NCBI GenBank assembly: GCA_964435725.1
Contig: CAYTAJ010000058.1
Coordinates: forward strand, 1 to 15,028
Length of the DNA: 15,028 nucleotides
Direction of reading: 5' to 3'
Source of the DNA: Litorimonas sp964435725
Lineage (GTDB): Bacteria > Pseudomonadota > Alphaproteobacteria > Caulobacterales > Maricaulaceae
This document shows, one piece after another, positions 1 through 7,329 of this stretch (positions are counted from its first letter, which is position 1; every line of letters begins with the position of its first letter). Position numbers and translations under genes: made by a program. The notes beneath the pieces were generated by a model. It had not been told where the DNA came from, searched no databases, and saw only the letters and a program-made list of their open reading frames with translations.

Positions 1-2351
1 CTGTCTGGATCGACACCTTTAAATGGGCTTCTGAAAGTCGAAATAGACCGCCCAACATCAGTTTCGGCTAAATTGAAAATATCACGTGCTAAGGCTGTAA
101 AGCGTGTAATATTTAAATCTTTGTCCAAAAAGACCACGCCAATTTCCGTGGATTGAAGTAATAGATCAAAATCACTACTTAGATTGGTAAGTTCGTCATT
201 TTGACGATGATATTCCGCATTAACCGAATAGAGTTCTTCATTAACGGAGCTCAATTCTTCATTCGTGGATTGAAGCTCTTCATTAGAAGACATCAATTCT
301 TCATTTGAGGATTGAAGTTCCTCATTCGTTGTCTCAATTTCTTCAATTGTCGCTTGCAAGGCTTCACGCGTGCGATCTAATTCAAGCTCTAACTTCTCAA
401 TACGCTCTTCGGACAACTTGTCACTGGATATCACAGCAACGGTTTTCGGCTTTTCTTCTTTTTTCACGTATGTTGCAGGATCAATGATAACAAGAACATG
501 CGTGGGATCAGATGTTTCCTCAGCCATTAAAGGCTTCAATTCGATATCAACAAACGCCCCGACTTCGGGAAATTGATCAAGTTTTATTTTTGTGAAGTTG
601 ATGGCTGCTTTATCCCTTAAACAGCGTTCTACGCCTGCAATCAAAGGACTACGGAGGGCCTTATCAACCATATCTGCAGCATCGAAATGCGCAACGCCAT
701 CCGGTGGCCGAAGATAGGCGCGCGCATTACCAAAGCTATGTAAAAGCTCCCGTTCCGCAGACAATAAAAGACTGGGTGGCGCATACTCATTTAACAGGGC
801 CGTATAAGCAGGTTGTAAAGCGGCCTCTCTTAGCTTTACTGTCCGACGTGACGTGCCAATTCTGGAACTCCCCTGTAAAGGCACACCGAGATTCGTTGTG
901 TTCGATGTAGGACTAACTCGTCTTTGCGAAGTGCGTCTGAAGATACGGTTCTTGGCATCAATAAACTCAAATGATTCCCTCTGAGCCCCTACCGTCTCAC
1001 TAGATCCCAAAAATAGAATGCCCTTTTCATTTAATCCAAAAGCAAAACCGCCAAGAATTTTCTGCTGAGCTTCAATGGAAAAATAAATCAACAAATTTCG
1101 ACAACACACCATATCTAATCTGGTGAAGGGGGGGTCAGAAATGACGTCATGCGGTGCAAAAACAATCATTTTTCGAATATCGGGGTCTATTTGATATAAT
1201 CCTGTTTCCGTCGAATGACTGAAGAATTTTGACCTTAAGTGCTCCGGAACAGATCCGACTTGCTCTTCCGTAAATTCTCCGCGCGCAGCAATACCTAAAA
1301 AGTCACGCTTAATGTCGGTGGCGAAAATTTGAACTTCTAATGATATAGGCAATCCTTCAAAGGCTTCCGCAAAAAGCATTGCAATACTATAGGCCTCCTG
1401 ACCCGTCGCACAGCCCGGAGTCCAAATTCTGATAGTGCTATTCTCAGTCTGTGCCTGTTGAATGAGTTCAGGAATAATTTGCTGCTTCACGACAAGAAAC
1501 GCTTTTTCATCTCGGAAGAACTCAGTCACTCCAATCAGAAGTGTATCTGCTAAGGTCTTGGCTTCAATCAAGTCCTCTTCAACAAGGTCTGCATAAGCTG
1601 TCAATGACCCTATCTGGAGATGCATCATCCGTTTTCGAACACGACGTTCAAACATAGAGTGCTTATACTGGCCGGCATCGATATCAGAAATACCAACAAC
1701 GGCACTCAAAATTTTCGCGAGAGCTTTATCATGATCAGAAATGATTGCGACATAGGGTTCTGCTGATGGAAACAACATTCCGTCAACAGCAATAGCACCT
1801 AATTGATCGGGCGCATCGATTGCCCGGACAGAGTTCGTGCTAATAGCTGCGAGAGGCATTGAGTCAAACTTGGCTGTTTCCGGGGATTGAGCACAGGTAA
1901 AACCACCTGCTTGACGAATAGAGATGATACCTTCAGCGCCATCTGAACCCGAACCGGAGAGAACAATACCACAACTTTTCTCACCCCAAGAATTTGCGAG
2001 TGACCGAAAGAAATCATCGATGGTTGAAACAGCACCTACAAAATCAACAATTGGCCTAGACTGAACCTTAAACTGATTACCGCTTAGTTCAATCGTTGTA
2101 GCGGGTTGAATAATATAGACAGTGTTGGCTTGTAGTTTTTCACCATCAATAATCGGTTTGACTGACATTTTCGTGTGTCGGGCCAATAGCTCATCGAGCA
2201 TGCTTTTAAAGTCTCGTGACAAGTGCATGACAACAACAAAAGCTGCACCTGAGTCATTCGGCGTCTTACCAAAGAAACTCTCAAGAGCTTCAAGCCCACC
2301 AGCCGAAGCTCCTAAACCAACAACAAATTTAGGCAATTTTCGCTTAGCCAT
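1..2351 (-). CDS. CheB-CheR-PAS fusion chemosensory protein (3' end beyond window)
   Basis: The frame is open from the ATG at 2351 to the window edge (783 codons, no stop), so this is the N-terminal part of a larger protein. Residues 5-190 are a CheB methylesterase domain without a receiver domain, with the catalytic triad visible as S16 in GASAGG, H43 in VMHLS and D137 in GSGSDG. Residues about 215-475 are a CheR methyltransferase domain, with the SAM-binding stretch GCATGQEAYS at 313-322 and CRNLLIYF at 417-424. Residues 645-720 form a coiled coil with repeated NEEL heptads, and a PAS domain starts near 722. In known relatives the C-terminus carries further PAS domains and often a histidine kinase; here that is inferred. 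No other chemotaxis genes are visible nearby. Upstream AGAAGA is a weak ribosome site. Confidence 0.93.
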   Translation of the reverse strand, partial: MAKRKLPKFVVGLGASAGGLEALESFFGKTPNDSGAAFVVVMHLSRDFKSMLDELLARHTKMSVKPIIDGEKLQANTVYIIQPATTIELSGNQFKVQSRPIVDFVGAVSTIDDFFRSLANSWGEKSCGIVLSGSGSDGAEGIISIRQAGGFTCAQSPETAKFDSMPLAAISTNSVRAIDAPDQLGAIAVDGMLFPSAEPYVAIISDHDKALAKILSAVVGISDIDAGQYKHSMFERRVRKRMMHLQIGSLTAYADLVEEDLIEAKTLADTLLIGVTEFFRDEKAFLVVKQQIIPELIQQAQTENSTIRIWTPGCATGQEAYSIAMLFAEAFEGLPISLEVQIFATDIKRDFLGIAARGEFTEEQVGSVPEHLRSKFFSHSTETGLYQIDPDIRKMIVFAPHDVISDPPFTRLDMVCCRNLLIYFSIEAQQKILGGFAFGLNEKGILFLGSSETVGAQRESFEFIDAKNRIFRRTSQRRVSPTSNTTNLGVPLQGSSRIGTSRRTVKLREAALQPAYTALLNEYAPPSLLLSAERELLHSFGNARAYLRPPDGVAHFDAADMVDKALRSPLIAGVERCLRDKAAINFTKIKLDQFPEVGAFVDIELKPLMAEETSDPTHVLVIIDPATYVKKEEKPKTVAVISSDKLSEERIEKLELELDRTREALQATIEEIETTNEELQSSNEELMSSNEELQSTNEELSSVNEELYSVNAEYHRQNDELTNLSSDFDLLLQSTEIGVVFLDKDLNITRFTALARDIFNLAETDVGRSISTFRSPFKGVDPD

Positions 2352-2456
2352 GAAATCATCTTCTAAGTTTATAATTCTGTTTTACAGTAACGATACAAAA
2401 GTTCCTGTCACGTAATAATTTATCATTTTCGAAGCGTGAAGTCTGATGTAAATCTG

Positions 2457-2462
2457 ATTATA
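2457..2462 (-). promoter_or_regulatory. Candidate -10 box for the CheB-CheR gene
   Basis: The minus strand reads TATAAT here, a perfect -10 hexamer about 105 bases before the ATG at 2351. No convincing -35 lies 16-18 bases upstream (AGGATA at spacing 17). The surroundings are A+T-rich, so chance occurrence is possible. Confidence 0.25.
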
Positions 2463-2530
2463 AAATATAGGTGCTGTTCTATCCTGAAAACCTACAAAGT
2501 ATGGCACAAACAATGGACCACTAAGCTCTA

Positions 2531-2547
2531 TCCGCGGGCTTCGCGGA
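2531..2547. repeat. G+C-rich perfect hairpin
   Basis: A perfect 6-bp stem, TCCGCG / CGCGGA, encloses a 5-base loop (GGCTT). It stands out as the only G+C-rich island in an A+T-rich spacer. No T-run follows it on either strand. It could be part of a small RNA, a protein-binding site or an interspersed palindrome. Confidence 0.5.
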
Positions 2548-2675
2548 AAGAGACACCCTCGATTATGAAAAACCAGCTAAACGGTTCAGCCAATGTCTTG
2601 CGGTGACCTGTTTAACTCACACCCCATGACTGAATTGAGTCGCAGTATAGCGTAGTCATTATTTGACATTAAATG

Positions 2676-2692
2676 TGAGAACACCATTCTCA
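2676..2692. repeat. Inverted repeat just downstream of the Gln-rich gene
   Basis: TGAGAA / TTCTCA flank a 5-base loop, 19 bases past the stop codon at 2711. The minus-strand transcript would carry a T-run before the stem rather than after it, so it is not a standard terminator. It could still protect the 3' end of the operon transcript. Confidence 0.35.
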
Positions 2693-2710
2693 AAAATAAT
2701 GGCAAAAATG

Positions 2711-3924
2711 CTATTCAGACTTTTTGAGATAATCGGACGCACTTGAACGACGTCCAGACGTATTTTGTTCCCGGTTAACTTTCTTTATCCGATCAAGCGG
2801 ACTAATCGGTTCAGCGTTGCTTGCCGCATTTGTCACTTCTGGAGTCTCTTGTACTGCATCTGATTGAGATTGGCTTTTAGCTTCGGCCATTGCTTCTGTT
2901 TGAGCTTCTGCTTGAGCCTGATCTTGCGCTTCAGATTGTGCCTGCGCTGAGCTATCACTTTGTGACTGATTTTCTGCCTGTGACTGATTCTCATTTTGTG
3001 ATGGAGATTGACCTTGCGTGCCTTGGCCTGATTCTCCTTGAGAGCTTTGAGCTTGTTGTGCCTGTCCTTGTTGTGCCTGNNNNNNNNNNNNNNNNNNNNN
3101 NNNNNNNNNNNNNNNNNNNNNNNNNNNNNNNNNNNNNNNNNNNNNNNNNNNNNNNNNNNNNNNNNNNNNNNNNNNNNNNCTTGTTGTGCCTGTCCTTGTT
3201 GTGCCTGCCCTTGCTGTGCTTCACCTTGCTCCTGCCCTGTACCACCAGTCGATTGACCGAGGCCTTTAATGCGATTCATAATATCAGAGACTGAAGCCGC
3301 GGACCCGCCGCGCATGACGGAGCGTGATTGACCATTATCTTGTTGCTGGCTCTGCTGTCCTTGAGACCCTTGTTGACCCGTCTGTTGCCCAGTTGAGCCA
3401 GAGATAGCCCCATCAGCTACTTGGCCTTGACCATTTTGCCCTGCTTGATCACTTTGACTTTGTCCGAGAGGTCCCTGCCCCTGATTATCTTGACCCTGTT
3501 GTCCTTGATTAGAAACCCCATTCATAGACTTAGACATTTCTTCCCATGCGGCCTTTTCATCCGCCTCGAGGTTGGAATCTGATTTTGCGGCTTCAGAGGG
3601 TTTATACGTCACGTCTACGGGTTCATTCGGTCCGGCTTGCGCCATACGTTTGGCGCGCTCTTTCATCAAATGCCGACGGCTCTCTTCTGGCAGAGCATCA
3701 ATGGGAGAATAGCCACGCCCATTTCCAACGCCACTACTGCGCGTATTCTTAATAATATCAAGGATTTCTTCCGTACTGCTTCCACCTTTTTTCTTTGATT
3801 TACGCCAATCTTCTTCAGATTGATCGGTCTGGCGTGTATCCGGAGAGGATTGCGCAAAGGCGTCGGCCGAAAGCGCAAAAACGCTTCCTGAGAACATTAA
3901 AGCGAGTAAAACTGATCTCATCAT
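2711..3924 (-). CDS. Secreted Gln-rich repeat protein, interrupted by an assembly gap
   Basis: A signal peptide opens the protein (hydrophobic 4-18, likely cleavage AFA|QSS after residue 24). The mature chain is polar and probably disordered. It contains a Lys/Ser-rich part, a charged segment around 80-130, then Gln/Gly-rich sequence ending in GQAQQ units. The N run at 3080-3179 lies inside those units. Reading straight through 100 N gives a basic, unrelated tail and a false stop at 2833. On the other side of the gap, the frame continuing the GQAQQ pattern stays Gln/Ala/Ser-rich for 122 codons and ends at TAG, 2711-2713. I therefore place the true end there. It is the last gene of the operon, 46 bases after the FGE-like gene. 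No strong ribosome site is seen; the start could be either of two adjacent Met codons. Family unknown. Confidence 0.8.
3053..3225 (-). repeat. 15-bp tandem repeat encoding GQAQQ
   Basis: Units of 15 bases encoding G-Q-A-Q-Q flank the N gap: GEAQQ and two GQAQQ before it, and QAQQ plus GQAQQ after it, in the coding direction. Units on both sides are nearly identical at DNA level, which explains an assembly break here. Copy number in the genome is unknown. Confidence 0.9.
3080..3179. other. 100-base assembly gap (N run)
   Basis: Exactly 100 N characters interrupt the sequence within a tandem repeat. The round number suggests a placeholder rather than a measured length. Frame continuity of the repeat requires a true length of 2 + 3k bases, and of 2 + 15k if only whole GQAQQ units are missing. 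Confidence 0.95.
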
Positions 3925-3970
3925 AAGGATTTCATAACATATCTAAGATGAGCAAGCCATGAACAGCATT

Positions 3971-5557
3971 TTAAGGGCCTGTTTTACGAATAACGCGAAA
4001 TCCAGTGAAGTCATTGCTGTCTCCGCGGCGTTGCATAAGACGTGACGCATACCTCAAATCCGCAGGGCCATTAAACCAGCTTCCGCCGCGCACGACACGT
4101 TGATTACAAGAACCGCGCGCATCTGCTGTGCCATCCGTCGGCGCATCTCTAAGATTAAGCGTGTTACAATCCTGCGTCCATTCCGCGACATTCCCTATCA
4201 TGTCTTTGACACCGAATTTATTAGCTGAAAGCATACCCGTAGGAAGCGTCCTATCCGCCGCAGGATCTGTACAGGCATTATTGGCCCATTGCAGTCCACT
4301 CTCTTTAGAAGCCCCATTAGCGAAGGCACAGAGCGCTGCCGCAGAACCGCCTATTAGAGAGGAAGTGTCACCTGCACGGGCGGCATACTCCCATTGCGCT
4401 TCGGTTGGGAGAGCATAGGCCTGACCTGTTTTAGAAGACAGCCAACTCGCATATTTTTGGGCATCTTCCCAAGAAACATTTATGACAGGACGATTACCGC
4501 GTCCCCAACCATTATCACTTGGCTGTCCCGAACACCCCCCTGCTCTGACACAAGCATCATATTCATCAAAAGTCACTTCTGTAACGGCTATTGCGAACAT
4601 ATTGGCAAAAGTAACAGGACGTTGCGGCTTTTCATTCGGCCTTGCATTCGGCTCGTTTTCTCCGGCCCCGAGCGAGGCCGTTCCGGACGACAGACTCACC
4701 ATCATAGGGCATTCGTTACAGTCATTGAAAGTCTTACCTACTGCCGGACGAAGATTATCAATCGCAGCTATCGCCTGCGACGCAAAGGCGCCTTGCGGAT
4801 AACTTGTGAGATATTGCTCATAAGCATTGACCGTGTTGGAGGCTTTGGCCGCATTCCATGCAGCTTCATCGGCGGCATTGGCCGCCGCCAAGGCTTGGTC
4901 CGCTTTGATCTGTTCGATACGCTTTTGCGCCTCATCAACATATTGCCCGGTCGGCTGCTGACGCAGATAGCGGTTATAGCTTTCGATTGTGTTTTCTGTA
5001 GCTGCCGCTTCCCAATGCGTTTTATCGAGTGCTGCACGCTCGGCCGCATCTTTAGCTCGCGCCTCTGCTGCTGCCTTTATCTCGGCGATGCGCTCTTTGG
5101 CTTTTGAGGCATGAAGTCCTTCTGGCCAAGCTTCAAGGTAATCCTCATAGCCCGCTAATGTATTACGCTGCTCGGCGGTTGCCCAAGCTTTATTGTCATA
5201 GACATCAATTTCAGCTTGAGCTTTCTCTTTGTGCTTGCCGTCAGGGAAGCCTTCGAGATATTCGCGGTAACCCTCGAGTGTGTCTTTCTCTAGAGCCCGT
5301 GTCCATGCTGCATCATCAGCGCCAATTTTTGGAGCCTCTTTTTCGGGTTCCGTTTGGGCTTGCTCTTGAACAGGTAAGTCACGCGGCACAACAACTTTGG
5401 AGGCGAGCCACAAAGCCCCTGCCACCACAAGTCCCAACACGATGAAACCTAAAATCCAACGCCCCCATGGTGCACGTTCTTCCCGCACCGAAAATTCCTC
5501 ACGCTCATGGGGAGCTTTCCAGCCATCTTTATCTTCAGAGATTGTGTCGTCGTTCAT
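3971..5557 (-). CDS. Membrane-anchored TPR-like repeat protein with FGE/SUMF1-type domain
   Basis: Residues 1-32 are a polar cytoplasmic tail, 33-53 one transmembrane helix, and the rest is predicted periplasmic. Four repeats of about 35-40 residues follow (about 84-119, 124-160, 181-217, 233-268). They share the pattern W-x3-A...NT-x3-Y-x2-YL-x3-P-x-G. Residues 275-525 match the formylglycine-generating enzyme/sulfatase-modifying fold: CNECPMM entry, LPTEAQWEYAARAG (383-396), GNVAEW (455-460), VVRGGSWF (488-495) and GFRVIRK at the end. The segment after RGGSW lacks the cysteine pair used by true FGE for catalysis, so this is probably a binding or structural domain. The ATG shares one base (TAATG) with the stop of the channel gene before it. 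GldK/GldJ of Bacteroidetes motors have a comparable non-catalytic FGE fold; that link is only an analogy. Confidence 0.9.
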   Translation of the reverse strand: MNDDTISEDKDGWKAPHEREEFSVREERAPWGRWILGFIVLGLVVAGALWLASKVVVPRDLPVQEQAQTEPEKEAPKIGADDAAWTRALEKDTLEGYREYLEGFPDGKHKEKAQAEIDVYDNKAWATAEQRNTLAGYEDYLEAWPEGLHASKAKERIAEIKAAAEARAKDAAERAALDKTHWEAAATENTIESYNRYLRQQPTGQYVDEAQKRIEQIKADQALAAANAADEAAWNAAKASNTVNAYEQYLTSYPQGAFASQAIAAIDNLRPAVGKTFNDCNECPMMVSLSSGTASLGAGENEPNARPNEKPQRPVTFANMFAIAVTEVTFDEYDACVRAGGCSGQPSDNGWGRGNRPVINVSWEDAQKYASWLSSKTGQAYALPTEAQWEYAARAGDTSSLIGGSAAALCAFANGASKESGLQWANNACTDPAADRTLPTGMLSANKFGVKDMIGNVAEWTQDCNTLNLRDAPTDGTADARGSCNQRVVRGGSWFNGPADLRYASRLMQRRGDSNDFTGFRVIRKTGP

Positions 5558-6321
5558 TATGCTTTACCGCCCAAGCGTAGAATTAGGTTGTCCAAACAAT
5601 ATTGCCCGGCTTCATTGAGCGCGCGTTCTTCTTTAGCTTGGACAAGAGATTGCATGAATACCAACACGGCACTCATAATAAGCGCCAACAAGGTGGTCGT
5701 GAAGGCCACGCCCAAACGTGACGTGACTTGATAGAGAAAGTCTTCACTTTCTGCATTGGTCGGAACACCTGCATATTGCAGAGCAAACATAATGCCCATC
5801 ACAGTCCCAATAAACCCAAGAGACGGAATAAGCCAAGTAAGATAACGCAGCATCGAATAACGAAGATCAATCTCGTGCATATAAAGTTCAAGAGAAGAAT
5901 TTAAGACTGATATGGCCTGATCTTCTTTACCGGATACGGTATATTGATCGATTGTACGGCTTATCATACGGGGTAAAAAGGCGGCACGGCCGAAGCGACG
6001 GTTCGTAATACCCTCTTTAATTCGCGTCAAAATATCAGCGGTAAGTTGCTGCCCGTCCGTAGGAAGATATCCGCGTTTTAATTGACTTTCCTCATCACTG
6101 GCAGCCGACCATCTCAAGAATAGTTCACCAAAGCCAATAAAGAGCGCAACCCACATGACGTTTTGAACGGTGAAAGGCCAGAAATCCGCATCTGCATCCA
6201 GCAATATTTCCTGCAAAAGGGGTGAGGCCGTAAACCGGATGATACCAATCACAACGATAGCCGCAATAATGGCGACGGTGAAAACGAAAATTCGTCTGAC
6301 GAGTCTGGAATATTTATTCAT
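5557..6321 (-). CDS. MotA/TolQ/ExbB-type proton channel protein
   Basis: The 254 residues show four hydrophobic helices: about 11-29, 50-70, 159-183 and 203-226, with a long cytoplasmic loop at 71-158. This two-plus-two layout resembles MotA more than the three-helix ExbB/TolQ. Helix 3 has the family motif GFIGTVMGI (T173) and helix 4 has GVAFTTTLLAL (T208-T210). These correspond to the polar pore-lining positions of the family. In the family, five such subunits surround two MotB/ExbD-type helices and couple ion flow to movement. The partners here are probably the two VWA proteins encoded immediately upstream, 24 bases away. A 1-base overlap joins the gene to the FGE-like gene. Family assignment is firm; the ion used cannot be read from the sequence. 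Confidence 0.92.
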   Translation of the reverse strand: MNKYSRLVRRIFVFTVAIIAAIVVIGIIRFTASPLLQEILLDADADFWPFTVQNVMWVALFIGFGELFLRWSAASDEESQLKRGYLPTDGQQLTADILTRIKEGITNRRFGRAAFLPRMISRTIDQYTVSGKEDQAISVLNSSLELYMHEIDLRYSMLRYLTWLIPSLGFIGTVMGIMFALQYAGVPTNAESEDFLYQVTSRLGVAFTTTLLALIMSAVLVFMQSLVQAKEERALNEAGQYCLDNLILRLGGKA

Positions 6322-6345
6322 TAATTTACTCTATTCACTTTCCGA

Positions 6346-7329
6346 TTAATCACAAATGCCATTCTGCGTCGAGGCGAGTGCCATAAACTGCCCGTTATTG
6401 CGCTCAGCAAGGCTTTCCATAAATTCAACTGTCCCACTATAGTCGAAATAGTTCCCAACAACGACCGTATGAATTTCTTTGCGTCCATTATTTAGTCGTG
6501 TAATTTCTTGTACAAGTCGCCCTGGCCTCAATCCATTATTGGCACTTGGATTTGGAAGACCATCACTTACTAAAAAAATGGCTTCACCGGGACCATTTAT
6601 CATCTTTGTAAAGGCATCAAGCATAGAAGCCGAGCCACCAAAACTATTGGTTAAATTTGAGGCAAATCGTGTGGCTTCGTTCTTACTACCGGCATTAATG
6701 CGCTTTAAACTACCCGTTGTTGGCCATATGCGAGTAAGCGGACCACTATCTGTTTGCTGAAAGCCCATAATGCGCAAGGCATGATTATCTTGAAGTGAGT
6801 TTATGATACGTGACGTCGCATTTTTGACGGACTCTTCATGCCCTCCAAGACAACGATTCATATCCATCGCTACGACGATATCATCTTTCTTTGTCTTCAT
6901 ACCAAGAAAGCTAAATGTAATCGTTGCTATTTCTTCCGAAGGTGCGGGGGCCGGTTTGTCATCAATGGGTTCGGGTTCAGGAACAGCTGGTGGAATGGCA
7001 GCCGCCTTTTTCTCTAGTAAGGCCGCCTCAGCTGCACGTAGTTCAGCCAGCAGCTTTTCAGCATCACTTTTGATATCAGACACATTCTGGGCGGCCGCGG
7101 AACGCTTAGCCTCTAAAGCCTTTTTCTTCTCAACTGTTTCGATTTGGCTATCCTCAGCCGCGCGTAGCAAATCTGAGATAGCATTCTCTGGCGTATTCTC
7201 TCTAATTTCTTTTTGATAATAGGGCAGCAATATAATGGCGAGCAAAGCGAATGCTCCCATAGCGGCCGCAAATAAATCGATAGCCGACATTGAAAAAACT
7301 TCAATATTTCTGGTATTTCGACGTTTCAT
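6346..7329 (-). CDS. MotB-like single-pass protein with degenerate VWA domain (paralogue 2)
   Basis: Of the 327 residues, 1-13 are basic and cytoplasmic. A single helix follows at about 16-37 (SAIDLFAAAMGAFALLAIIL) with an acidic residue, D18, at its start, where MotB has its proton-binding Asp. Residues 46-110 are predicted coiled coil and 112-131 a Pro/Glu-rich linker. The VWA fold spans about 150-325. The metal site (MIDAS) is broken: DxSxS is DMNRC at 156-160, the conserved Thr is A234, and only the last Asp (D256, VSDG) remains. It is clearly paralogous to the gene just upstream, sharing layout and motifs such as GNY and EIHTV. The start overlaps the stop of that gene by four bases (ATGA), which suggests translational coupling and equal amounts of the two proteins. 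Confidence 0.9.
   Translation of the reverse strand: MKRRNTRNIEVFSMSAIDLFAAAMGAFALLAIILLPYYQKEIRENTPENAISDLLRAAEDSQIETVEKKKALEAKRSAAAQNVSDIKSDAEKLLAELRAAEAALLEKKAAAIPPAVPEPEPIDDKPAPAPSEEIATITFSFLGMKTKKDDIVVAMDMNRCLGGHEESVKNATSRIINSLQDNHALRIMGFQQTDSGPLTRIWPTTGSLKRINAGSKNEATRFASNLTNSFGGSASMLDAFTKMINGPGEAIFLVSDGLPNPSANNGLRPGRLVQEITRLNNGRKEIHTVVVGNYFDYSGTVEFMESLAERNNGQFMALASTQNGICD

Larger units (their letters stand above)
2352..2710. other. Intergenic stretch between the CheB-CheR gene and the seven-gene operon
   Basis: This stretch of about 360 bases holds no convincing gene; the short frames in it lack family features and ribosome sites. It should contain the CheB-CheR promoter and the end of the upstream operon's transcript. 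Two hairpin-capable inverted repeats are visible (2531-2547 and 2676-2692), but neither is followed by a T-run on the minus strand, so no intrinsic terminator can be called. Confidence 0.6.

Noticed and set aside
200..330. Possible DNA repeat array or CRISPR-like spacing from recurring TTCATT...GAATT units
   Set aside because: The repeats encode NEEL heptads of a coiled coil in frame; no spacers are present.
2389..2405. GGAAC...CGTT elements resembling an alphaproteobacterial EcfG stress promoter
   Set aside because: The spacer is 8 bases, whereas such promoters need about 16-17.
2122..2415. Plus-strand frame of 97 codons
   Set aside because: It overlaps the well-supported CheB start on the other strand and resembles no family.
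2676..2692. Intrinsic terminator for the seven-gene operon
   Set aside because: On the minus strand the T-run precedes the stem instead of following it.
2833..3924. Gln-rich protein ending at 2833 with a Lys/His/Arg-rich tail
   Set aside because: The tail arises only because 100 N bases shift the frame. The alternative frame continues the GQAQQ repeat and ends at 2711.
4394..5107. Plus-strand frame of 237 codons
   Set aside because: It lies wholly opposite the FGE-like gene, has no ribosome site or recognisable family, and its composition mirrors the real coding strand.
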